Part shown: piece by piece, positions 8,754 to 15,664 of the stretch
Numbering within the stretch: the stretch's first letter is position 1
Layout: each line of letters begins with the position of its first letter
Source: Candidatus Omnitrophota bacterium
Lineage (GTDB): Bacteria > Omnitrophota > Gorgyraeia > Gygaellales > Profunditerraquicolaceae
Length of the DNA: 56,797 bases
Assembly (NCBI GenBank): GCA_023229385.1
Contig: JALNZI010000008.1
Span: 1-56,797, forward strand
Direction: 5' to 3'
Notes under the pieces: generated by a model
Seen by the model: the letters and a program-made list of their open reading frames with translations, nothing else
Databases searched by the model: none
What the model was told of the DNA's origin: nothing
Position numbers and translations under genes: made by a program

Positions 8754-8938
8754 TTATTTGTTAATTACCCAAGTTAATGCAGCCATTTGTCCTAATAAGT
8801 AACTTATCTCATGATTTAATTCATTTCCTTCACTAGATAATAGATCAATTTGATATAATGAATGCAGTTTTTATCAGTTTTCATTCTTTCTCGATTTAGT
8901 CTTACAATTTTATTACGTATTTTATCTTCTGTTTTCAT
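8754..8938 (-). pseudogene. Frameshifted small gene (about 61 codons)
   Basis: From the ATG at 8936-8938 the frame MKTEDKIRNKIVRLNRERMK runs on until it leaves the coding frame at a run of five T (8868-8872, A5 on the coding strand) and stops early. If that run had six bases the frame would continue as TDKKLHSLYQIDLLSSEGNE and on through a coherent sequence ending AALTWVINK at 8754, exactly filling the gap before the MazG-like gene. Either a real one-base deletion, a sequencing error in a homopolymer, or less likely a recoding site. Confidence 0.6.
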
Positions 8939-8950
8939 TTTAATTATTTT

Positions 8951-9043
8951 TTAAATACGATTATTATAATCATCATTTGATTTTATATAGCATAATAATA
9001 AAAGACAAACTATAATTAATATTATTGTTAATGTTGGTGTCAT
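8951..9043 (-). CDS. Very small single-pass membrane protein (30 aa)
   Basis: A 30-codon frame, MTPTLTIILIIVCLLLLCYI followed by a polar tail KSNDDYNNRI. It is a plain membrane helix with a short cytoplasmic tail. It begins two bases after the stop of the exonuclease gene and ends 12 bases before the next gene, fitting the operon spacing. Function unknown. Confidence 0.55.
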   Translation of the reverse strand: MTPTLTIILIIVCLLLLCYIKSNDDYNNRI

Positions 9044-9045
9044 AA

Positions 9046-10290
9046 TTAAAAAGGTAATGTTAATAATTCAAATTCTTTCATTTGTTTCATAGCTAAACGA
9101 TATTCGTTAATTGAATCATAAGCACAATATTTTAATGTTTCTTTTTTACCTTCCGGTGTTGCAAAATATTCAAGTAAACGATTCATAGAATTTGCATTCT
9201 TTTCATCAATTGCTTGTAAATAAGGTTCCACAGTACTCGAATAATCAATAATGCCAAAATTAACATAGGTTTGAAATTTTAAGTTGGTAATACCTGTACG
9301 ATTATCCAATATATGTGCTGCTAACATAGCATCATGATACCAACTTTTAACCCTAGTTTTTAGTTTAACCCAACTCCAAGTTTCTTCAAATTTCATATTA
9401 TGTGAAAACTTTTTAATATACTTATTATTTAGTAAATTAATAAAAGGTTCTCTTTTTTCAATTTCATTAGGCATTGTAAAAACATAAACATTATCTTCAT
9501 CTGTTGCAACAGAACAACAAACAATTTTATGACTTTTAGCATAAGGTTTTAAACCTGTCGTTTCATAATCAAATGCAATCATTGCATTGTTTGGTATTTG
9601 TTCTAAAACACTTAAATCTGTTATATAATTAATAGTAGGTTCTTGATAAACTGGAAATTCTTTATCTAAAATTGCTAAAGCATTTTTTAAATCTTTTTCA
9701 AATATATTTGCAACTTCTACACGATTACTTTGCTGCACAAATGATGGTAAAAAAACAGGTGCAATCCAACATTTAAGTTCCTGATCAGGTATTATAAAGC
9801 CACGCCATTTATCAATACCTTCCAAAGATTTTTTCCAACGTGAACCAATTACACTTGTTAATGCAATTTTTCCAAACAAAACAATTAACTTAGGTTTGTA
9901 TTGTTGTATGATACGAAAAATATTTAACTGGCAACAACTAATTTCCTTTGCAGTAGGTATTCTACTTTTACCTGTTTCTTTATCATAAGTAAAACAACGT
10001 ACAGCATTTATGTTTATACAATCTTTTTCAATATCAATTCCTAATTTATTATAAACATGATAAATATAATTTTCACTACCCTGAAATGGTTTACTTAATT
10101 GGTCATCTTGAAAGCTTGTAAAGCTACCAATATTCATAATACCTTTTTTAAATTGACCAAAAGGTTCCATTTTAGGGTTAGGGCAATTTATATCATTTTT
10201 ATACAAACCACAACTATAACATGAAAATCCTCTTTTTTTAACAGAGAAATTATCAATTTTTGTTTCTTGTTTTGTAAAGAATCCAGTCAT
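9046..10290 (-). CDS. UDG-like domain fused to 3'-5' exonuclease (proofreading half of split polymerase)
   Basis: Residues 1-210 resemble family 4 uracil-DNA glycosylases: Cys24 and Cys27 (SCYSCGLY), Cys99 (NINAVRCF), Cys119/120 could hold a 4Fe-4S cluster, with KPKLIVLFGKIAL and LPSFVQQ in the expected order. The catalytic GEAPG-like box is replaced by NIGSFTSFQDDQ, so glycosylase activity is doubtful. Residues 235-410 are a DnaQ-like exonuclease: Exo I AFDYETTGL (Asp241, Glu243), Exo II SHNMKFE, Exo III YCAYDSINEYRLA. This is the domain order of UDG-exo-pol phage polymerases, but the polymerase part is encoded separately at 7068-8453. Confidence 0.85.
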   Translation of the reverse strand: MTGFFTKQETKIDNFSVKKRGFSCYSCGLYKNDINCPNPKMEPFGQFKKGIMNIGSFTSFQDDQLSKPFQGSENYIYHVYNKLGIDIEKDCININAVRCFTYDKETGKSRIPTAKEISCCQLNIFRIIQQYKPKLIVLFGKIALTSVIGSRWKKSLEGIDKWRGFIIPDQELKCWIAPVFLPSFVQQSNRVEVANIFEKDLKNALAILDKEFPVYQEPTINYITDLSVLEQIPNNAMIAFDYETTGLKPYAKSHKIVCCSVATDEDNVYVFTMPNEIEKREPFINLLNNKYIKKFSHNMKFEETWSWVKLKTRVKSWYHDAMLAAHILDNRTGITNLKFQTYVNFGIIDYSSTVEPYLQAIDEKNANSMNRLLEYFATPEGKKETLKYCAYDSINEYRLAMKQMKEFELLTLPF

Positions 10291-11315
10291 TATTGTTCTT
10301 TTATACTTAAAGTTGTAAGGTAAGTCCAGTCTTTAGTTTGAAAATACAATATATTCTTATTTAAAATACATTCATCTGTGTATGTTAAAATATCCTTTAA
10401 CATACTTGCTTTTATTGAAAAAACAATTAGTTCACCGGTATATTGTATTTTCATTTTTTCTCTAAACCAACTACTATCAGATTTACTTTTTATTGTAATA
10501 ATGTTTTCATTTATTTCAATATCAATAGTATCTACAATACCTTGTTCTTTATTGGTAAAAATAATAGCTTTATCCAAAACTTCATTTAAACTTTTTGGAA
10601 AAACAATTTTTTTACCTTTAATATTTTTTAAATATTTTGATGTGTCAACAAATGTTTCTTTATAAGTACGGCATGAAATAATTGTACCTTCTTTTGTACG
10701 AAAATGGACCCAACCGTTGCCTTCTGAAACTTTTGTAGGGTTTAATTTAATCAAAGTATTTATAGATGTTGCAGGAATTAAACAAGTATCAATTGGTAAT
10801 TCATTATCTAATTTACAATGCATTATTCTTAAATTATCACAACTTTCAATAAAACCACTTTTATTAATATGTACACAAATTAGTTTTGGATCACTTACAT
10901 CACTTGAACAGCCTATTACAACAAATTTCAAAAATTCTATAAATTTATCAGGTAATTTAAACCATTTATTTTTTACAGAAATTTCTTCATCTAAAGGTAG
11001 TTTAATTTCTTCAATTAATGTAAATCCTGAAATAGATTTACCTGCTTTTAATACAATTTCTTGTTTTTCATTTTTTGTAATATCAATTTCTTCATTTTTA
11101 ATTTTTGCAAGAAATTTATAAAGTTCTTCTGCCTTAATTGCACCGGTAATATCTAAATCAGTAATAGGATGGGATATACTTATTTCATCATTATAAGTTA
11201 CTACACAACCATTTACAAAAGCAAATGAAGTGGATTGTTCAATTATTTCTTTATTTGCTAAACCGGGTTTAACAATTTCAAGTGCATGTTTTAATTCTTC
11301 TTTATTAATTTTCAT
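10290..11315 (-). CDS. DNA sliding clamp (beta-clamp/DnaN-like)
   Basis: A 341-residue beta-rich protein with the features of a three-domain clamp, including a DGHRL-like turn ESCDNLRIMHCKL and a weakly repeated strand pattern. Start MKINKEELKHALEIVKPGL is typical. It would tether the split polymerase to DNA. It overlaps the exonuclease gene by one base and the radical SAM gene by 4 bases. Sequence divergence from bacterial DnaN is large, so the call rests on overall pattern and on the neighbouring clamp loader. Confidence 0.78.
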   Translation of the reverse strand: MKINKEELKHALEIVKPGLANKEIIEQSTSFAFVNGCVVTYNDEISISHPITDLDITGAIKAEELYKFLAKIKNEEIDITKNEKQEIVLKAGKSISGFTLIEEIKLPLDEEISVKNKWFKLPDKFIEFLKFVVIGCSSDVSDPKLICVHINKSGFIESCDNLRIMHCKLDNELPIDTCLIPATSINTLIKLNPTKVSEGNGWVHFRTKEGTIISCRTYKETFVDTSKYLKNIKGKKIVFPKSLNEVLDKAIIFTNKEQGIVDTIDIEINENIITIKSKSDSSWFREKMKIQYTGELIVFSIKASMLKDILTYTDECILNKNILYFQTKDWTYLTTLSIKEQ

Positions 11316-12448
11316 AATTTTATTTTGATTAAACCATATTTTAAATGGAAATATTTTTTAATAATATTTGGAAAATTCATTTTAAACCTCAATAAACTCT
11401 TATTGTTTTTACTTGCTTGCATAAATGACATTTTTTTAAAAATTGCGGGAACATTACACCATCCACTTAATGCCATATAAAAAGAAGGAAAAGGACTTTT
11501 TCTCCATTTTTCAAATTTCATTATATATGGTAAGCATTCATATTTCATTAGAATATTAAGTCTTTCAAATATTTCAACCAAATCATTTTCCCAAAACTTG
11601 TCATCATATTTGTTATTTTTATCAAATGCACAAAATATATAAAATTTAGGAATTTTGTTTGGCATATACTTTTTAAACAATTTTATTTTTTCTTCAATTA
11701 TTTCTTTATCTTCATAATTATCAAATGCAAATATGTAATCACCATCATATTTACTTTCAGATAATATTTTTGCTTTTTTTTCTGTTAATAAGCGTATATC
11801 AAGACCTTGATTATAACAAAAAGGTTTTTTAGTTTCTTGCAATTGTTTGAATATAATTTCCCAATATTTTCCAGAACCAAATACATTATCGTCTAGTAAT
11901 ATAATTTTCTTTCTTTTTTCATCAACAAATTCTGATAATGGACTATGCAATGTTACAGTTTTAACACCTCTATTGAAACAAAAAGAACATTGTCTAAAAC
12001 ATCCTCTCGTTGTGAATCCGATAGAATAATCTAAATAATTTTTAAAATATTTTCTTTGTCTTCTTTTAAATCTAATTTCATTTTTTATCCATTCATCATA
12101 TAAGTGATAATCAGGAAAGTGATGTTCTATTTCATCAGGTAATCTTGGTGTTTTTGAATACTCTGGTTCTTTTTGTCCTTTTTCATAAAAAAATCCTGAT
12201 CCACCATATTCAACAAATGGTAATTTTAAAATAAATTTTGGTATGTGTGAATCAGTAAAAACTTTTGAAACAAAAACTTTATCATATTTGCTTTGAAAAA
12301 GAGCACTTGGACTAAGCTCTTCAAAAGAAATAAGTTTTACTTTATGTCCAAGTGCTTTATAATAACCTGATAATTTCATCAAAGCAAGATTGGGAAAATT
12401 ATGATGTTTTCTACTGATTAGTTCAACATCAATCATTCCAATATACAT
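11312..12448 (-). CDS. Radical SAM enzyme with B12-binding-like N-terminal domain
   Basis: The radical SAM iron-sulfur motif is explicit: TTRGCFRQCSFCFNRG with Cys150-x3-Cys154-x2-Cys157. The N-terminal 110 residues (start MYIGMIDVELISRKHHNFPN, with LALMKLSGYYKALGHKVKLI) look like the Rossmann-like domain that precedes the barrel in B12-dependent and related radical SAM enzymes. Downstream strands include IILLDDNVFGS and FCYNQGLDIRLL, normal for the barrel. These enzymes make a 5'-deoxyadenosyl radical and carry out methylation, thiomethylation or rearrangement; the substrate here is unknown. Placement beside the clamp gene suggests DNA or nucleotide modification, but that is inference. Neighbour overlap 4 bases. 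Confidence 0.9.
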   Translation of the reverse strand: MYIGMIDVELISRKHHNFPNLALMKLSGYYKALGHKVKLISFEELSPSALFQSKYDKVFVSKVFTDSHIPKFILKLPFVEYGGSGFFYEKGQKEPEYSKTPRLPDEIEHHFPDYHLYDEWIKNEIRFKRRQRKYFKNYLDYSIGFTTRGCFRQCSFCFNRGVKTVTLHSPLSEFVDEKRKKIILLDDNVFGSGKYWEIIFKQLQETKKPFCYNQGLDIRLLTEKKAKILSESKYDGDYIFAFDNYEDKEIIEEKIKLFKKYMPNKIPKFYIFCAFDKNNKYDDKFWENDLVEIFERLNILMKYECLPYIMKFEKWRKSPFPSFYMALSGWCNVPAIFKKMSFMQASKNNKSLLRFKMNFPNIIKKYFHLKYGLIKIKL

Positions 12449-12467
12449 GATTTATTTATTTGGATTT

Positions 12468-13511
12468 TTATATTTTTTTTACATCTTCTGCATGTTTGTA
12501 GAAGTTTTTTTCGGTGGTAAGAATCATGTACCAAAAACGTTTACTCTGTTTGTGCCAAAAGTACTTTTCAAGTTTTCCTTTTCTTTTTTCTCCTGTTTTG
12601 TCAGTAAAAGTTACCGTATCACCTTTAGCAAATCCTTTAGGCCATTCAACTTTAGCATGTTTTTCTACTTGTTCTTTAACTTTTTTAGCAGGTTTTTCTA
12701 CCTTTTTCTCTGTGGTAAGACCTTGTTCAGCAAGAATATCAAGCATTTTCTTTTTAAGGGAAAATACACTTGATTTAGCTAGTAATGATTTACGTTTCTT
12801 TTTAAACTCGTCATTTTCCTTTACCAAATTTTGCAAATCAGCTTTTTTAGCTGTTTCTTTTACCGTTATTGCAAGATTTTCTTCTTCATCCTCTTCTTCA
12901 TCCTCTTCTTCTTCTGGTTCAGGAACAATTATCTTTTTATTTTTTTTAACGGGTTCAGGTTTATCTTTTTCATTACCTTTTTTTACTGGTGGTAAGTCTT
13001 CATCTTCATCTTCATCAGGTTCAGGTTCAATTACTTTTTTACCTTTTTTTATAGGAATAGGTTCAGGTTTATCTTTTTCATTACCTTTTTTTACTGGTGG
13101 TAAGTCTTCATCTTCATCTTCATCTTCATCAGCATCTTCGTCCTCATCAGCATCTTCGTCCTCATCCTCGTCTTCATCAGCATCTTCGTCCTCATCAGCA
13201 TCTTCATCCTCATCTTCATCCTGATCAGCATCTTCGTCTTCATCAGCATCTTCATCCTCATCTTCATCCTGATCAGCATCTTCGTCTTCATCCTCTGTGC
13301 CATACTTTTCAGCTAAGCCGTCAAAAATGGCCTGTGTAGTTTTGGTAAATTTGTCACCTTCTTCAAACAGTTGAAGAACAGTATCATAAAGTTCCTTTGC
13401 AAATTCATCAAGTTCCATTTCATTATACGCTATTGCAGGATCAACTCCCACAACTTTGTCCAGCTCTTTATAAGCTGCAACCAATTCCTTTTTTGAATAA
13501 TTTTTTGCCAT
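12468..13511 (-). CDS. Acidic-repeat protein with basic, KOW-like C terminus (347 aa)
   Basis: After a helical N-terminal domain (residues 1-70) the protein has about 65 residues of D/E/A repeat (DEDEDADEDED type), then two copies of DLPPVKKGNEKDKPEP with basic KKGKKV segments, another acidic block, a coiled segment, and a C-terminal 55-residue domain (KGDTVTFTDKTGEKRKGKLE then FWHKQSKRFWYMI) that reads like a small beta-barrel such as KOW/SH3. The acidic blocks are encoded by hexamer-like repeats open to slippage. A strong Bacteroidota promoter lies upstream at 13587-13617, so this gene probably begins a transcript. Possibly a DNA mimic or a chromatin-like or transcription protein; unproven. 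Confidence 0.75.
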   Translation of the reverse strand: MAKNYSKKELVAAYKELDKVVGVDPAIAYNEMELDEFAKELYDTVLQLFEEGDKFTKTTQAIFDGLAEKYGTEDEDEDADQDEDEDEDADEDEDADQDEDEDEDADEDEDADEDEDEDEDADEDEDADEDEDEDEDLPPVKKGNEKDKPEPIPIKKGKKVIEPEPDEDEDEDLPPVKKGNEKDKPEPVKKNKKIIVPEPEEEEDEEEDEEENLAITVKETAKKADLQNLVKENDEFKKKRKSLLAKSSVFSLKKKMLDILAEQGLTTEKKVEKPAKKVKEQVEKHAKVEWPKGFAKGDTVTFTDKTGEKRKGKLEKYFWHKQSKRFWYMILTTEKNFYKHAEDVKKI

Positions 13512-13586
13512 AATAAATAAATTTTGATTAAATAAATAAATAATTAAGTTAAATATAAGGTTTTTAAACCGTTTTCAATTAAAATA

Positions 13587-13617
13587 CAAATATAGTATTA
13601 TTTTTAACAAAAACAAA
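13587..13617 (-). promoter_or_regulatory. Bacteroidota-type promoter for the acidic-repeat gene
   Basis: On the minus strand TTTG (13614-13617) is followed after 19 bases by TATATTTG (13587-13594), an exact match to the Bacteroidota -33 TTTG and -7 TAnnTTTG consensus with proper spacing. It lies 76 bases before the start at 13511. Confidence 0.65.
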
Positions 13618-13666
13618 TAAATTTAAAGTTTTTTTTAATATTTTATTAAAAATTGTTATATAATGT

Positions 13667-13799
13667 AAAAATAACAGGGGTAAAATTACAAAAAGTGCTT
13701 ATTATGTTAAATAAAATTAAAACATCATTTAAAAACAAGTTACTACATGAAGTTAAAAGAACGCCCGGGCGTCACCGTAGCCGGTTCCCTGTTATTTTT
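13667..13799. repeat. Long-range inverted repeat, possible structured RNA
   Basis: AAAAATAACAGGG at 13667-13679 is exactly complementary to CCCTGTTATTTTT at 13787-13799. The 107 bases between contain a perfect 10-base GC palindrome CGCCCGGGCG at 13762-13771 and a GC-rich patch (CCGTAGCCGG) that stands out from the AT-rich surroundings. It lies between the 76-aa gene and the promoter of the acidic-repeat gene. It could be a terminator/processing structure or a small RNA; it does not fit a tRNA. Confidence 0.55.
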
Positions 13800-13809
13800 A
13801 TTATTATTA

Positions 13810-14040
13810 TTATGTATTTCGTAATTCATAAACTTCATCATTATCAAGTAAACGAACATCTACATCAGTACCATCAACAACACATAATACAGAAGAATCA
13901 AAATCAATAAATCCTTCTTTAATATGTAAAAGTACGTGTCCATGATCAATACAAATATTTTTAACAGTAATCATAAGATCACCTACTTTTGTATCAACAG
14001 CCTTTATTATCGAGTTTTGTCTTATTAATTTACCTTTCAT
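13810..14040 (-). CDS. Small hypothetical protein (76 aa)
   Basis: Unrecognised, beta-rich: KAVDTKVGDLMITVKNICID then HGHVLLHIKEGFIDFD and a final strand. Begins 12 bases after the end of the MazG-like gene and ends just before the long inverted repeat, so it is probably the last gene of that transcript segment. Confidence 0.6.
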   Translation of the reverse strand: MKGKLIRQNSIIKAVDTKVGDLMITVKNICIDHGHVLLHIKEGFIDFDSSVLCVVDGTDVDVRLLDNDEVYELRNT

Positions 14041-14052
14041 TTTTATAAATTT

Positions 14053-14373
14053 TTAATCACTATCTTTCATATCTTGCTCTGGCAGATATGTATCCGTCAT
14101 TTTTTCTTCTTCATAATTTTTATCAGTTTTAAGATTTTCTAACATACGCATACACATAGCAGCAGTTTGTTTTAATTCCATTTTTACATCTTCAATAGAA
14201 CCACATCCATCTATATAATGTAAAACAGCTTTAGTTACTTCACCAGCTTCTTCTTGCATTATAGCAAGTTGTTCCAACATATCCTTTGGATATTTTGGAT
14301 GAATCCTTTTTGCACGTTGTAATTCATGATCTATTGCCATGTACTTTTCTAAACGATTTGATTCTGCATTCAT
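14053..14373 (-). CDS. Second MazG-like protein
   Basis: Contains the EExxE helix AIMQEEAGEVTKAV (Glu41, Glu42, Glu45) and a second helix MELKQTAAMCMRMLENL, the pattern of phage MazG-like all-alpha NTP pyrophosphohydrolases, though the second acidic pair is ExxQ instead of ExxD. Catalytic activity is therefore less certain than for the copy at 8455-8739. The N-terminal extension AKRIHPKYPKDMLEQL is common in this subgroup. Confidence 0.75.
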   Translation of the reverse strand: MNAESNRLEKYMAIDHELQRAKRIHPKYPKDMLEQLAIMQEEAGEVTKAVLHYIDGCGSIEDVKMELKQTAAMCMRMLENLKTDKNYEEEKMTDTYLPEQDMKDSD

Positions 14374-14403
14374 TTTTTTAACTTTTTAATTTTAATATAC
14401 TAA

Positions 14404-14778
14404 TTAACGTTTTATCCAAATAACTTCTTTTTTATCTGGTATGGTTTCTATTACTCTTTGTTTGCATCTTTCACAGATGTAAGATATATAGTGATCAGAT
14501 GGAGTCACCATATATGAGATACTGTCTAAGTCTAAAATGTATAATTTTGCATAAATAGAATAACGTTTTATGTCTTTCCCAAAAACATGCCCTCTTTCCT
14601 TACAGTACTTGTTTACAGAATCTGAATTATTGTATGTAGTTAACTCTTTAATTCTTTCTTTATAAATAGAATCATCCTTTTCTTGTGCTACTTTCAATAT
14701 GGACTCATAACGATTTACTTGTGCTGATATATTTACACAAATAAATAAGAACAATAAAATAATAAATACTTTTTTCAT
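14404..14778 (-). CDS. Exported hypothetical protein with CxxC (124 aa)
   Basis: Signal peptide MKKVFIILLFLFICVNISAQ with a likely cut after SAQ, a form common in Bacteroidota. The mature part has a Cys at about 59 and a CERCKQ pair near residue 101, perhaps zinc-binding or disulfide. No family recognised. An exported product in an early gene cluster might act in the periplasm, for example in superinfection exclusion, but nothing direct supports that. Confidence 0.65.
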   Translation of the reverse strand: MKKVFIILLFLFICVNISAQVNRYESILKVAQEKDDSIYKERIKELTTYNNSDSVNKYCKERGHVFGKDIKRYSIYAKLYILDLDSISYMVTPSDHYISYICERCKQRVIETIPDKKEVIWIKR

Positions 14779-14792
14779 TTTTTCATTTTAAT

Positions 14793-15012
14793 TTAAATAT
14801 GAAGTACTTTTTCAATAAAAACATCATCTGGCATATAGTCAGCCCCCATAATATGTTTTATATTCCCTACCTCTTTTTGCACGTATATATCTTATTTGTG
14901 GTCCACGATAATTAATAACACCTGTACCTGCCATTTCATAAGTTTTTACACATAAATTATCATGTTCTTTTTTTAACAATTGCAATTGTTTTATCAAATC
15001 TGAAATTTTCAT
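14793..15012 (-). pseudogene. Frameshifted small gene (about 72 codons)
   Basis: From ATG at 15010-15012 the frame MKISDLIKQLQLLKKEHDNL continues to RYIRAK and then, as written, ends after 57 codons. Removing one base from the run of five T at 14874-14878 (A5 on the coding strand) gives a longer, sensible continuation EVGNIKHIMGADYMPDDVFI and a stop at 14793, only 15 bases before the next gene. So the sequence holds either a one-base insertion or a homopolymer error. The intact product would be a small helical protein of unknown role. Confidence 0.55.
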
Positions 15013-15014
15013 AA

Positions 15015-15260
15015 TCAAAAATTGTTTTTTAGTTCTAAAATATTGTTAGCTATACAAGCAAATTGATTATGTTCTGCAAGTAAATTAAGTAATTGTACAA
15101 AAACTTCATGTCTATTACTTTCTATGTGCTTTATATAATCAATATTTCTTTCAAGTTCACTAATCTTATTTTTTAATTCACGATTTTCATTTTGAACATT
15201 ACGTAGTTCCCATTTGTCTGCTTTTTCTTTTAATGCACTTTCAAATTCATAATTATTCAT
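15015..15260 (-). CDS. Small coiled-coil protein (81 aa)
   Basis: Residues 5-45 form a charged coiled coil (ALKEKADKWELRNVQNENRE, then LKNKISELERN). Overlaps the upstream gene by 4 bases and ends 3 bases before the next start. Function unknown. Confidence 0.65.
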   Translation of the reverse strand: MNNYEFESALKEKADKWELRNVQNENRELKNKISELERNIDYIKHIESNRHEVFVQLLNLLAEHNQFACIANNILELKNNF

Positions 15261-15652
15261 AGCTTTTTAATTTTAATATTGTAAAACATATTTATTGGTT
15301 CATTCTTATCAACTAAAATATCTATTTTATTACTCCAACGTTTATTCATTAAATCTTCAACAAAATAGATACCATCATAAATTTCAGTTCCAGTAATTAA
15401 AACCTTATCACCAAAATTAAAGAATTTTAATAAATCTCTGCTTATGGCAATAAACTTATAATCATTATAATTTTCTGTCTTTATTTCTTTTAAGCTGGCT
15501 GTAGTTGTTCCTGTTTTGTATATTGTTGCAGTAACAATAAATTCATTAAAACTATGATCAAAATGAATTATATAGTTTTTAATAAATTTTTGTTCATTAT
15601 GCAAATGGAATATACAAAACAATAGGATTATTATAATTAATAATTTTTTCAT
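15257..15652 (-). CDS. Secreted or anchored 3D/RlpA-like double-psi barrel protein
   Basis: A hydrophobic start MKKLLIIIILLFCIFHL acts as signal or anchor. The rest matches the phage 3D-domain pattern: FIVTATIYKTGTTTASLKEI, FIAISRDLLKFFNFGDKVLI, GIYFVEDLMNKRWSNKIDIL with the final Asp residues of the motif. The family shares the fold of lytic transglycosylase MltA and RlpA; activity on peptidoglycan is possible. Curiously placed among replication genes, far from the lysis cassette at 36.8-38.7 kb. Confidence 0.7.
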   Translation of the reverse strand: MKKLLIIIILLFCIFHLHNEQKFIKNYIIHFDHSFNEFIVTATIYKTGTTTASLKEIKTENYNDYKFIAISRDLLKFFNFGDKVLITGTEIYDGIYFVEDLMNKRWSNKIDILVDKNEPINMFYNIKIKKL

Positions 15653-15664
15653 ATTTATTTTTTA

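Noticed and set aside
12514..13339. Plus-strand and other-frame ORFs over the acidic-repeat gene
   Set aside because: Shadow frames created by GAT/GAA repeats; composition is Ser or His/Leu only.
13653..13910. 85-aa plus-strand ORF across the long inverted repeat
   Set aside because: Runs against the operon, spans the palindrome and overlaps the 76-aa gene; no ribosome site or family.
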